Positions 23,009 through 31,714 are shown, counted from the first letter of the stretch. The stretch: DNA of 64,000 nucleotides from Archivesica marissinica (GCA_014843695.1 CM026386.1:87377642-87441641), one strand, 5' to 3'. Notes: generated by a model not told the origin, from the sequence alone. Translations and numbers: made by a program.

Positions 23009-23285
23009 TTAGCAATGCTTCGCAGTGGTTAACGCCGCGGTGAGCGGTGCAAGGTACATGCCATACCTGTGGCATAGCGCGCACGTGTCCGTGCTTAACG
23101 CATGGCTGACGAACGGCTTCTAAATCGGCAACTAGTCTCGGTTGATTTTCTGGTTGTATGGGTAGAAACATACTTGCTGCTGCTGCGTAGAACTGAAGGG
23201 CTGCGGTCCCTAACGTTGTTGTCATCGCGGCCCCGAGCTTCGCTTCACAGCGCGCGTAGAGCCTCTCGACGTCATTGTCTGCCAT
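23009..23285 (-). pseudogene. Small provirus protein, frameshifted
   Basis: The first part is open: MADNDVERLYARCEAKLGAA, then a helical stretch and FLPIQPENQPRLVADLEA. Near 23110 the coding signal moves to another frame, which reads STDTCALCHRYGMYLAPLTA and ends at TAA 23009-23011. The annotated 102-residue frame therefore has an unrelated-looking C-terminus. Charged N-terminus, hydrophobic middle and a Cys-x2-Cys-His near the end. Co-oriented with its neighbours, 32 bases after the 94-residue gene. Function unknown. Confidence 0.5.
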
Positions 23286-23317
23286 ATTGCCAACCTGGTC
23301 GGCTGTGAGCTGTCTCC

Positions 23318-23602
23318 CTAGATATTGTTTAGTCTGCCCCCTGCGGCTAGTGCTGCAAGTCGTTGACGCTTGTCGTCTCCCGGCGTCTTTGCAGTCGTTC
23401 CGACTGCCACTGTTCCCGTCGTCCCATCAATCGGGGCGGGAACCGCGGTTCCGATATTCATCAACTGATCAAGAAGTTCGTCGCAGTTCATTTTTCTGAG
23501 TGCTATTCGTAACCACCTATTTAATCTAAAATACTGCCACACACACCATCCCAGTGTGGCGAAAAATATGATCTGGTTGATCGGTAGAATTGCTTCCCAC
23601 AC
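23318..23602 (-). CDS. Small membrane-anchored protein, 94 residues, GTG in place of ATG
   Basis: The frame opens with the codon GTG at the place where its upstream duplicate (23793) has ATG: VWEAILPINQ against MWEAILLINQ. An N-terminal hydrophobic helix IIFFATLGWCVWQYF is followed by basic RLNRWLRIALRK and a Thr/Gly-rich tail VAVGTTAKTPGDDKR. In a eukaryotic host GTG is a poor start, so this copy is probably silent after the duplication. Function unknown; likely a viral membrane protein. Confidence 0.5.
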   Translation of the reverse strand: MWEAILPINQIIFFATLGWCVWQYFRLNRWLRIALRKMNCDELLDQLMNIGTAVPAPIDGTTGTVAVGTTAKTPGDDKRQRLAALAAGGRLNNI

Positions 23603-23905
23603 GCTAAGCTGTGAATAGCACTTATAAGCAGCTGGTTGGTCAGTCTTTAACAGCAGCTTGCTGTGTTTTGCTCCTGCAAGCGTCTGCCGTACTGTAGCTC
23701 GCTCTTCCTCTTTAGTCTAACATACTGCCATGCGCACCATCCCAGTGTGGCGAAAATTATGATCTGGTTGATCAGCAGAATTGCTTCCCACATGCTAAGC
23801 TGTGAATAGCACTTTATAAGCAGCTGGTTGGTCAGTCGTTAACAGCAGCTTGCTATGTTTTGTTCCTGCACGCGTCTGCCGTACCGTAGCTCGCTCTTCG
23901 TACGT
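23525..23905. repeat. 191-bp tandem duplication across a gene junction
   Basis: Two head-to-tail copies (about 23525-23713 and 23716-23905) share ccatcccagtgtggcgaaaa, agctgtgaatagcactt, taagcagctggttggtcagt and cttgctgtgttttg. On the minus strand each copy holds the end of the packaging ATPase and the start of the small membrane protein. Confidence 0.9.
23647..23793 (-). pseudogene. Truncated duplicate of the 94-residue membrane protein
   Basis: Starts ATG (MWEAILLINQIIIFATLGWC) two bases after the ATPase stop, so this is the original gene junction. After about 27 residues it runs into the duplicated ATPase tail read in a wrong frame and stops after 48 codons. It keeps only the membrane helix. 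Confidence 0.7.
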
Positions 23906-24240
23906 TGGGATGTAATTCTCTCGAAGGCACTCTTCGAAGGAGTCACGATCTTTGCAGTGAAAGACGCATTCCAGCGTGTCTGCTCGCGGAAATCCGTCAG
24001 AACTGAGTTGTATTACTGGGTTAACACCCAGACGCTTTGTAGCGCATGCCGTCCGCTGAATGCCAGCTCTGACAGCATGTTCTTCTTTTTAGTCATAGCT
24101 GTCTTGGCCGAGCAGTCGTCAATTACGTACAGGGTGGGCTCGCCCTGAAACATGGTGTAGAAGACCCGCAGCCAGGTATGTAACTTTTCACAGGGGTCTA
24201 GTATGTAGACCTCGGGGTTATATGTATGACGTGTTCAGCT
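23795..24240 (-). pseudogene. Packaging ATPase (FtsK/HerA type), C-terminal part
   Basis: Minus-strand coding from about 24240 to TAG at 23795-23797. Walker B is clear: TLYVIDDCSA, followed by the conserved helix-strand ELAFSGRHALQSVWVLTQ. An in-frame TAA then interrupts, followed by YNSVLTDFREQTRWNASF. After a frameshift near 23955 come CKDRDSFEECLRENYIPTY and the C-terminus TKHSKLLLTTDQPAAYKV. There is no Walker A on this strand; that half lies at 28173-28390 on the plus strand. These ATPases pump viral DNA into the capsid. Confidence 0.85.
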
Positions 24241-24688
24241 GCCTCAGGTGCACTTGGAGGGTTTTAGTAATGGAGAAGCTTACGGGTTTATCTCCGTTAT
24301 ATGAACCGGGATCGAGCCAACCTTTATTGGCGTCACACACTTTAAAGACACCGAGTATTTTGCACATACCGGGACTCATAGTTATTTTTTCGCGCTTGAT
24401 AGTCAGGGTCACAAGTCCATTGGCTTTACAAATTTCGATAAATTTCAGAAAATTCTGAGTCGATAATTGTTTGCAAGCAGCTAAAACGCCATAACCCCTG
24501 TGGTAACTTTACCGCGACCACAGTACAGTCCCTCTCGTGCCCGAACCATCACAGTCATTCATATTATACCAACCGACCGTAATTGTTATTGATCTGAGGC
24601 CAACGCATAGATCCCCACCGCGGTTATCAATATATTGTTGGAGGCTTGTGGCCTCGCCCCTTTGAGCATCGGTGATTGTTTGAAACAT
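24225..24688 (-). pseudogene. Provirus structural-type protein, N-terminal part, cut at inversion breakpoint
   Basis: Starts MFQTITDAQRGEATSLQQYI and stays open apart from a TAA near 24505. Later segments LKFIEICKANGLVTLTIKRE and SPGMCKILGVFKVC are beta-rich. The frame stops at a TAA about 12 bases from where the ATPase half begins on the same strand, i.e. at the suspected inversion breakpoint. The remaining part is inferred to be the plus-strand segment 28395-28840. Possibly a jelly-roll (penton-like) protein; this is a guess from its beta-rich look and position. Confidence 0.5.
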
Positions 24689-24702
24689 AGTTATAATACA
24701 AT

Positions 24703-25719
24703 ATGGCTAATACTTTAAATAGAGCTTTCAGCTATAATCCTTCGGTTACTTATAAAACCGACGGTGTATATAAGCGTCAGCTTGCGGCCATGAACCTAAC
24801 CACCCTGATGATCACGGTCGCCCGAACGAGGTCTTCTACACCGAGGTTACGGATATCTGGCGAAAATACAGGCTACCTCCTGTCAAGGCGTACACCGTGA
24901 TGCAGGCTTGGAACAACACACCGATGCAATGCTGGCAGTACAAGCTTAATTTCGCCATCTGGTGCGCCACCACAGGCTGCGGTGTGTCTTTCAATGATCA
25001 TCTTATGGGCGAAACAGAGCCACTGATGCAGTCGGTCCTCCTGTTGGGACGCGGCGAAAATGGCATTCGGGTCAGAGGTCTCTGGCGGGCGTCACTGTGG
25101 TGTTTCAACCTGCGACGGGCTGCCGCCAAAAAAGGCACATATTGATCATATTCTGCAGGATCTGGGCGTAGACGCCGCCTGAAGCACATTTGTGCTAGAT
25201 AATTCAAACGGTGTTTCCCGCCTGAATGACTCTATCCGGACCTATGTTTGGACCAGTCACTCCCGCATCATAGTAGTTGGCACGGCAGTATACGCACAGA
25301 AGCAGTTTCTAGCGAATGTTGAGGACCAATAAACTCCCCGGTGGACATCCCATCGGCAATCATGCGGTACCAAGATGTTCTTCAGTATGCGAAGATCCAG
25401 GTAGATTTCGTCTTCGGCCACAGCCTCTACATGGCCCCGAGCGACATGTTGCTGCGAATCGGTCATTAGGCCGGATACAACAATGAAATCGTGATAGCTA
25501 GCTCCAACATGTCCTTATGGTCGCAATGACGATGTCAACCGGGAGGCTGACATATCAACAACTCACAGGAGCTTCTCCGCCGGCCCGCTACATAAACAGA
25601 TTGCCAAGTCGGCGCCAGCGGTTCCCACGGGAACGGCTGATAGGCATGAAGATGAGAAAAAGGCGCTAATTGTGGTTGGCGCCATCGCAGGGCTGGCAAT
25701 TATTTGGCTATCACCATAG
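24703..25719 (+). pseudogene. Minor capsid-like protein, multiply frameshifted
   Basis: Coding signal shifts frame at least four times. Segments in order: MANTLNRAFSYNPSVTYKTD; from about 24815 PNEVFYTEVTDIWRKYRLPP; then NFAIWCATTGCGVSFNDHLM; then HIDHILQDLGVDAA; SNGVSRLNDSIRTYVWTSHS; AIMRYQDVLQYAKIQVDFVF; and at the end a hydrophobic tail KALIVVGAIAGLAIIWLSP before TAG. The ATTGCGVSFNDHL block with surrounding aromatic residues recalls a minor structural protein common in Maverick/adintovirus elements. I give this as recollection, not proof. It is divergent from the 24225-24688 gene, with 14 bases between starts. Confidence 0.55.
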
Positions 25720-25771
25720 GCCTGGCTGCAACATACAGTAGCCCACCAACGGCCAGTGCCCATATATTTTC

Positions 25772-26937
25772 TTAGAGCCACCCCACCGTCTTGCTCAAGA
25801 AGGTGAGGAGCCAGGAGACAATGTTACCGATAATGCCAGGAAGTTTGCCAGTACCCTACCCAGAGCGTTCAACGTCTTTTTTGCCCACTCCCTGACGCCC
25901 CCCTTAGCGGGTCCCGCTGCAGCAGCTGCAGCGGCACAACCGCCTGTACGAGCCAGCAGAGGCGTAGTCACAATAAGCCCGAGGGCAGTCATAATGCTTA
26001 CTAGTGTGACGCCCTGCTCTCTGAATAACGTGTAAGACGCTCGCCGAGCGTGGTGTCCTCATGGAGGACCCGTGATATAGTTTCGTGGACCTGATTGATT
26101 TGTGTACGGAGCGCCTCTCGGTTGGCAGAGGCGGCCTACAAGCAGGCTGCTCTTTCATCTTGCAACCCCTGCAGACGTTCAGTGATCAGCCGGTTATCGT
26201 GTTGTGTGTCGGCTTCGGCTAGATTTCTTTTGTCTAGCGCGATATGTTCATCAAATATTATTAAGCCCGCGAAGTTCACGAAGGTGTAACGGTGGATCCA
26301 TTGTGCTGAGTCTGTCTTCTATCTGATTATCGGTTAACGTCGCATCCACTGTGTTAATAGCATCGGTGGTGGCTTGTGGGATCTCACTGAGCTTAATTGT
26401 TTCTATTGTGGCTGCTGATACACCTAGCTCAGTGTTAGTTGCATTGAGTGTCTCTACTGCCTGGGCGGGCATTTCATCTTTCAGCTCCGGGAGCACTCCC
26501 AGCGCTCGAGCAAGTTGTACTCCATATCGCTTCAGAGAAGAAGCACTGAGAAACTTGCCCGGCGTTTTCTGGAACGTCAGCAACTTCCCGGCCTTCCCCC
26601 ACTTTACCCAGATATCCCCATTTGTCGTGCTGCGGAACTCCAATGCGGCCTGGATTCCTTCTTTGGACACCGTACTCTCCCACTTCCTCACTATGCACTC
26701 CGTTTCCCCGGGAGGCGCTAGCTCATCCCTAGTAATCCCCGCAGGAATCTCAGCGCCGCTCGCCCATGACGGGACGGCGGGTGGGGCCTCCCAAATATCC
26801 TCGACTTCCGCCGTCGTATCGTCCAAGAAGGACATTTCCTCCTCATGTTCGGCGCTGTTATCATTTTGTCCGGCGGACGTAAACTCATCCATACCAATGT
26901 CTGCCATCGTATTGAAGGCTACCGCATTTGGGTTCAA
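25772..26937 (-). pseudogene. Acidic coiled-coil structural-type protein, frameshifted
   Basis: The first 228 residues are open (26937-26251): an acidic N-terminus (MADIGMDEFTSAGQ, HEEEMSFLDDTTAEVEDIWE), then KWESTVSKEGIQAALEFRST and a helical region. At about 26250 the signal moves to another frame: DEHIALDKRNLAEADTQHDN, then TQINQVHETISRVLHED, a clear heptad coiled coil containing one TAG. A further shift leads to REQGVTLVSIMTALGLIVTT, an alanine run, and a C-terminus IIGNIVSWLLTFLSKTVGWL. A coiled coil followed by a hydrophobic glycine/alanine-rich tail is a recurrent architecture in Maverick-class elements. Its role in the virion is unknown. It starts 8 bases from the major capsid gene, divergently. 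Confidence 0.55.
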
Positions 26938-26944
26938 TACAGTA

Positions 26945-28222
26945 ATGGCTTCAACTCAATACGGTTGCAAACTCAACCCATACCGCAGGCTGCGGGAGAC
27001 CCTCGAGGCAAACGGGCATAAGACAGAGCGTGGTCATTGCGAACAACCCATCGATGATTGACCATAACCAGCAGCTCTTGGTCCGCTTCCCCAACCTCGG
27101 AGCTAACGATGTGATTGTGCTAGGGACCGTTCGCCTCGCTATCACGATCTCACTGACGTCGACAGAAGTAAATCGAACCGTCCTCCAGAACCTGGGCCGC
27201 GCCAAAGTCAAGAACACGGTAATCAGTGGTAATGAGATTATGTCTATCGATGACTCTGATGTCTATTACTGCTATCAAGATCTCTGGAAGACTGCACAAG
27301 AGCGTTACAATGCGGTCTATCAGGGTATTGACACCAGTAACAATCGGAACGTAACTAAATGTAGAATCGGGGCCGGTAACAAGGCTGGTGACGTTGCCGC
27401 GCACAACGCAATTGCGGCAGCATACGGTAGCCGATTCTACATCCCACTCGACTTTGAGCTGCTGGAGAGCCACATGCCATTCTATCAAAGCGGACTGGTA
27501 GACCGCCTGGAATACGAATTGACGTTCAACGACTATGACCGTGTTCTTATCGCTACAGACGCGAACTCGACGTATACGGTAGAAAACATATCACTGGAAT
27601 ACGACATGGTCACGTTGCCAGACCGCGCACGAAGGATTAAAGTTCAGTATGCCGGTCGGCTTGCAATCCTTTATGATATAGTTCTTCGTCATAGAAAAAT
27701 AACGAAAAACAAGAACGACACCCTGTGGAACTTTAATATCAACGTTCCGGCCTGTTCGATAAGGGAATTCTGATGTTGTTCGAGGAGGACGGGGCTAGAG
27801 AAACCGAAAGCTTCTACAATCCCAAAATTACCACGGTTGAGGTGACATTTGAGGGTGTCCCCAACCAGCTGTACAGCCAGGATCTGCGCGCCTACCAGTT
27901 GTGGGATGAATCCAAAAAGCAGTTTGCATGCGGCTCTAAGAGCGCCCCAGAGGTTGCTGCGGTCGCCAAAGACCTACAGCTCGCGGACGTCTCTCTGGCA
28001 GAGTTCCTAACTTCGAAAAACGCATTGTGGCTCGATTTGAGGACAAACGATGATGACCAACTCCATGGTAGTGGGCGCAGGGTGGAGAATGCAAGCGAGG
28101 GTGTAACCATCCAGTTAGCCAAAGAAGCAGACGCCGATGGCGCATTGAACGTGTATCTGTACATCATTACAGATGCGCAGCTCAACATCGAAGATGGTCG
28201 ATTCGTCAGTGCGCTCTACTGA
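26945..28222 (+). pseudogene. Major capsid protein (double jelly roll), frameshifted
   Basis: Hexon-like capsid protein of Maverick/adintovirus type. The best start is ATG 26945 (MASTQYGCKLNPYRRL); the signal moves to a second frame near 27020, where SMIDHNQQLLVRFPNLGAND leads into IVLGTVRLAITISLTS. Recognisable blocks: DDSDVYYCYQDLW, FYIPLDFELLESHMPFYQSG, RLEYELTFNDYDRVLIATD, VLRHRKITKNKNDTLWN. At about 27765 a one-base loss in an A/G run shifts the frame. The rest continues from 27773 (MLFEEDGARETESFYNPKIT, DVSLAEFLTSKNALWLDLRT, LHGSGRRVENASEGVTIQ, LNIEDGRFVSALY). Total about 420 codons, near the family size. Except for the two shifts, coding is clean. Confidence 0.88.
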
Positions 28223-28390
28223 TCTGCTACCCCGCGACCCCCACTCGGCCATCATATGTGGTCAGACTGGTTGCGGTAAAACTGTATTCATACTGGACTT
28301 GCTCGAGGGCCACTACCACGGGATCTTTCGGCGCATAGTGATCCTCTGCCCCACGATTGTACATAACACAACTTACCAGAGCCGCTTAGA
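28173..28390 (+). pseudogene. Packaging ATPase, N-terminal part with Walker A
   Basis: The frame begins ATG 28173 or 28194, overlapping the end of the capsid gene. It contains HSAIICGQTGCGKTVFILDL (Walker A GQTGCGKT) and then FRRIVILCPTIVHNTTYQSR. After about 28385 the family-like sequence ends and unrelated residues follow. Walker B and the C-terminal half are 4 kb away on the opposite strand (23795-24240). The two halves together would make about 200 residues, the usual size of these ATPases. The split coincides with the split of a second gene, indicating an inversion. Confidence 0.85.
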
Positions 28391-28394
28391 ACCG

Positions 28395-28840
28395 TTGGTT
28401 TGGGTGCTGCCGCGACCGCAGGCGGACTCATATGCATGGTCGGGCGGGTGATAGGCCGGCGTCTAGAAACTACCGTTAAAAAGCATGACCGCATTGCAGT
28501 CGCGGCACGGGTAAAGACAAATAGTATCGATGCTATAATTAGCAGGGCTATTCAAGACAATGAAATCTTGGATGCCGAGTTTATGACTGTCAGTGATGAA
28601 TGGGATAGGTATCAAGCCTTGAAAGTTGACATCCGGACTAAATGTAAGGCAGTCCGACCTCAAATTCTGTCGGACGAACATATTGAAAAACTAGTCGCTG
28701 ACGGTCGGTCCGACGAAGAAAGAAATTACTCGCCTAGGCACATACTATGTTTGTGTATGTGTCTTCGTGGGGGTCTGAATGAACAAGAACAACCGCCTGA
28801 ATATACACCTCGAGTTGTTCCAAGTGCGCCTTTAATGTAA
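28395..28840 (+). pseudogene. Provirus protein C-terminal part: glycine-rich helix plus KHDRI domain
   Basis: In this frame GAAATAGGLICMVGRVIG (hydrophobic, small-residue-rich) leads into KKHDRIAVAARVKTNSIDAI and ISRAIQDNEILDAEFMTVSD. The conserved-looking K-H-D-R-I and S-I-D-A-I-I-S-R-A blocks recur, from my recollection, in uncharacterised Maverick-associated proteins. No start codon other than TTG is available at the 5' end because the gene is cut at the inversion breakpoint. Its N-terminal part is inferred at 24688-24225 on the minus strand. The C-terminus PPEYTPRVVPSAPLM is intact. Confidence 0.6.
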
Positions 28841-29295
28841 AAATGTCTCGGCTGGGGTTTGAACCTACGCTTGTTTGACCAAGCGACAACCTGCCGGTAT
28901 GACAGATATAGAACAGGCCTTACTTTGTGTCAATTATTAGATAAACCGTCCTTATTACCGTGTATGGGTAACATATCCGCTACAGTGCAATATAAACCCT
29001 CGGGCAGTTAAACTCTACGGTTTAAGCATCCTTGTAGTATCGATACTACCACTACAGTGGCTAGCTACTTGACAATGTTAAGGAGTAACACACACAACTA
29101 GGTAACTTTGTCAACGATGCAGTTTTCTTGTCAAGTCAGAAATTGTTGGTCAATGTGTAAACACGTTGATGGAAGTTATCTAAAAATAAACCATAAACAC
29201 TCGCGTGACGTAAGATAACTTTCAACCAATCAGCAGCAGATCGGTTTGTGAATGGGGAACTTCTCGGAAGCAACAACATTATGAAAATAGCTGTG
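28841..29295. other. Right flank of the provirus, no gene
   Basis: AT-rich again. On the minus strand at about 28850-28915 there is a B-box-like GGTTCAAACCC and a perfect hairpin CGCTTG-loop-CAAGCG, but no foldable tRNA. No terminal inverted repeat matching the left flank was found. Confidence 0.4.
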
Positions 29296-29342
29296 CAATA
29301 TTAATATATTGTTTTGGAATGTTCTACCACCTTCGGAGTACC

Positions 29343-29352
29343 TATATATATA
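29343..29352 (+). promoter_or_regulatory. Possible TATA box 1
   Basis: tatatatata in the context ctatatatataactcggg, 47 bases upstream of the hammerhead-like core. It could drive a transcript carrying that core. Position is the only support. Confidence 0.3.
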
Positions 29353-29384
29353 ACTCGGGCACCTAACTTTTTAGTGTAAGGCAT

Positions 29385-29450
29385 GGAAGCCAGGCACGCT
29401 GATGAGCCCTGACAGGGCGAAATGGCGACACGTAAGTGGTTTGTCATTTC
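29385..29450 (+). ncRNA. Hammerhead ribozyme-like core
   Basis: CTGATGA (29399-29405), then the perfect stem II hairpin GCCCT-GAC-AGGGC (29406-29418), then GAAA (29419-29422): the invariant hammerhead catalytic core in the right order and spacing. Stem III could be the GAAATG/CATTTC pairing closed by CACGTAAGTG, but a matching stem I and a clean NUH cleavage site are not obvious. It may be a decayed ribozyme or one with noncanonical stems. Hammerheads occur in Penelope-like elements, retrozymes and SINEs; which element this belongs to is not clear. Confidence 0.5.
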
Positions 29451-29583
29451 TTTGTTGGCACGTAGTGTCTGAGAGCCCTGGGCCGGCGAGGGCATGGGCC
29501 GTCCTGGGTCGGCCATACAGGGGTGCTTACAAAAGGGTAGGTTGGCGGGGCCTCGGCGGAATCCTCGGCAGTCCCCTGGCCGA

Positions 29584-29592
29584 GTATAAAAA
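29584..29592 (+). promoter_or_regulatory. TATA box 2 (tataaaaag)
   Basis: gccgagtataaaaagccc in a local GC-rich segment (29460-29600), just before the LINE-derived frame begins. It has the form of an RNA polymerase II core promoter, possibly of an LTR or SINE-like element inserted next to the LINE fragment. Confidence 0.45.
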
Positions 29593-29596
29593 GCCC

Positions 29597-30180
29597 TAGT
29601 CCACCCCTCCCATCTCCGCTGTCTGCGACGCATCCTAGGCATATCCTGGCAGGACAAGGTCACCAACAACGAGGTCCTCAGCAGAGCCGGCATCCCATCT
29701 ATGTACACATTACTCCGTCAACGCCGACTACGCTGGCTCGGATACGTACGCCGGATGGATGACGGTCGCATTCCAAAAGATATGTTGTATGGTGAACTGT
29801 CCGCAGGGCACAAATACAAAGGTCGACCCCAACTTCTCTTCAAGGATGTCTGCAAACGAGATATGAAAGCGCTATGGATGGACACCACCAACTGGGAATC
29901 CCTCGCAGCAAACAGAATAGCGTGGAGACAACAGCTGTCAACGGGCTTAAAGAGGGGGGAACTCGCTCTGCAAGCAGCGTTTGACGACAAACGCAGGAAG
30001 AGGAAAGCCAAACAGTGGGAGCCGCCACCAACTGCATCGCCTTCCAGTGACTCTGTCTTCACGTGCGAATGCTGCAACCGCCACTGCAGGTCACGCATCG
30101 GGCTGTACAGTCACAGCAGAGGGTGCTCATCCTTAGACTCAACGGGCGCAAATTCCATAATCTGACAAGACTGTCGCATG
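29597..30180 (+). pseudogene. Non-LTR retrotransposon, C-terminal end of ORF2
   Basis: Open from about 29597: HLRCLRRILGISWQDKVTNN, then RQRRLRWLGYVRRMDDGRIP, KDMLYGELSAGHKYKGRP, LLFKDVCKRDMKALWMD. This is the familiar region after the reverse transcriptase domain of CR1/RTE-like LINEs. It ends with a zinc-finger-like FTCECCNRHCRSRIGLYSH and RGCSS before the stop at 30163-30165. No RT domain lies upstream, so it is a 5'-truncated copy. It borders the TATA/hammerhead segment directly. The 3' end contains gaagatcatcatc. Confidence 0.8.
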
Positions 30181-31365
30181 CCGAAGATCATCATCTAGGC
30201 GACCATTACTAAGTGTGATCAAATGGTAATCCTGGGGGTCATAATTGACCCCACGGTATGGGTTACATATTATTATATTGTCAATAATTAAACATCTTCT
30301 TCCCATAAACCACAATGCATTGCACCTTAAAATTATATGAATTTATGCCCCTTTCCACATTAAATGTTGTATGATAAGTTACATTTGTTCTCATATTTTA
30401 GAAAGAATATTTGTCCAATACCGGGAGCATTTGTGCTTATATAGACGTTCCTATCAGTTTTCTTTGCCACGTCAGTAACTGTTTTATATAACGATGTCAC
30501 ATAATTTCAGTAACCATGTATTTCCGAGTTTCATGTCAGAACAGATACCAGACTAGTTGGCATGTGTATATATCTAAGCATAGCTGTTTGTCACATGCCC
30601 ACATATGGTTGCTATGACCTTTAACTTCACAGCATATAATGCATTCATCAGAAAGCATTGGGCTATATTTCATATACCATTCAACATAGGGTTATGTGAA
30701 TCTTTCTATGATGGCTGTGTTGAAAAACTAACTTCTTTCAATGGGAGACCTTTAAAATATTATTAAATGAATATGATGTACATAGTAACATTAAACCATG
30801 TTACCCAAATTATTTCCGATATGGACATACTATCTGCGACATAGCTATGCTCTGAAACTTCTACGGCAATATAATTAGGTTGAACAATGTCTGTCAATTA
30901 TCCTAGCATATCGCCCACATATTCTCAGTTCTCGGTCTTATTGTAAGGTATTGTTACACACAGTTCATGAGATATACAAATATGCTTGCTGGAAAGGATG
31001 TAATGTCCGGCTTTATGCGGGTGCTTGGTGTCTTTGCTGTACAGAATCAATTTTGAGATAGACATTACTATAATGTACGATGCGCCAAGATACATAATCA
31101 ATAGTCCATACTGCTATCAATAAAGTACAATATACTCGTACGAAAGACCGTTGAATCCGCACAAACACTTAGTCTACAATTGATACAATATATATAATAT
31201 TGCGAGTGCATAATATGTCAAGAAATATTTAATAAAAACACTTGTTTTGCTATTTGTAGATCCTTGGACTGCTGCTATAGCAACCATTGTATTTGAAATA
31301 GTCATACAACAAAAGAAGAAGAAATAATTATAATAACTTTACTATGCAACAATTGAATAAATGTC
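30181..31365. other. Intron sequence, nothing recognised
   Basis: AT-rich, no exon, no array. It belongs to the large intron between the transmembrane exon and 31585. Confidence 0.4.
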
Positions 31366-31369
31366 AAGA

Positions 31370-31445
31370 ACTTAAATATATATTAATCACTCTTGTTGGC
31401 GTGGATGAAAGCGGATATGCTACAATTCGTGTGGGAGACAACCGG
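31370..31445 (-). mobile_element. SINE fragment with family A/C tail
   Basis: tatattaatcactcttgttg and gcgtggatgaaagcggatat are the reverse complement of the tail region of family A (cgagagtgattaatataag). Confidence 0.6.
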
Positions 31446-31584
31446 TGTAACTGGACAATACCGATGTTCTACATAACTATATCAATGACTGTTTGGTAGG
31501 AGCAATAATAGCCATGCTATGAGTTGTTTCTTGGTTGCTTCATTAAGTGCCTGTTGTAATTATTGTATTTCCTCTTGTTTTCAG

Positions 31585-31612
31585 ACAGAAATCCTTCAAG
31601 ATCATCTAACAG
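31585..31612 (+). CDS. Receptor microexon, cytoplasmic tail 1
   Basis: 28 bases between ttttcag (ending 31584) and gtatgt (31613). Phase 1 in, phase 2 out. It encodes DRNPSRSSN, a polar basic linker that directly continues the juxtamembrane KRRYKNK of exon 14386-14499. Short, so by itself it would not stand out; its support is strong splice sites on both sides and matching phase. Confidence 0.7.
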
Positions 31613-31714
31613 GTATGTACCGCTCTATATAGGTTGTAGTGTACGTTTGACATAAAGGAAAAGTGAAATTAGGTATTCATCTCATAACCTAAATAAGCCC
31701 CACTGGAGCTGTTA

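Larger units (their letters stand above)
17941..28840. mobile_element. Decayed Maverick/Polinton (adintovirus-like) provirus
   Basis: An 11-kb block with clearly higher GC and little intergenic space inside an AT-rich intron. It carries the diagnostic Maverick set: retroviral-type integrase, DNA polymerase-like gene, FtsK/HerA-type packaging ATPase, double-jelly-roll major capsid protein, minor capsid-like gene and a run of small hydrophobic genes. I could not find an adenovirus-type maturation protease, terminal inverted repeats or a 6-bp target duplication, so the copy is incomplete or the ends have decayed. Most large genes contain frameshifts or in-frame stops, so it cannot be expressed as it stands unless some of these are assembly errors. 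Confidence 0.85.

Noticed and set aside
26351..27061. 236-codon plus-strand frame opposite the coiled-coil gene
   Set aside because: Antisense shadow; only its last part (from ATG 26945) is real coding sequence, the start of the capsid gene.
17941..28840. Adenovirus-type maturation protease within the provirus
   Set aside because: I looked for a His/Asp/Cys protease pattern in all frames and saw none. It may be deleted or too decayed to see, so none is annotated.
28850..28915. Minus-strand tRNA carried at the provirus edge
   Set aside because: A B-box-like GGTTCAAACCC and a 6-bp hairpin exist, but the T stem mispairs and no A box or acceptor stem could be matched.
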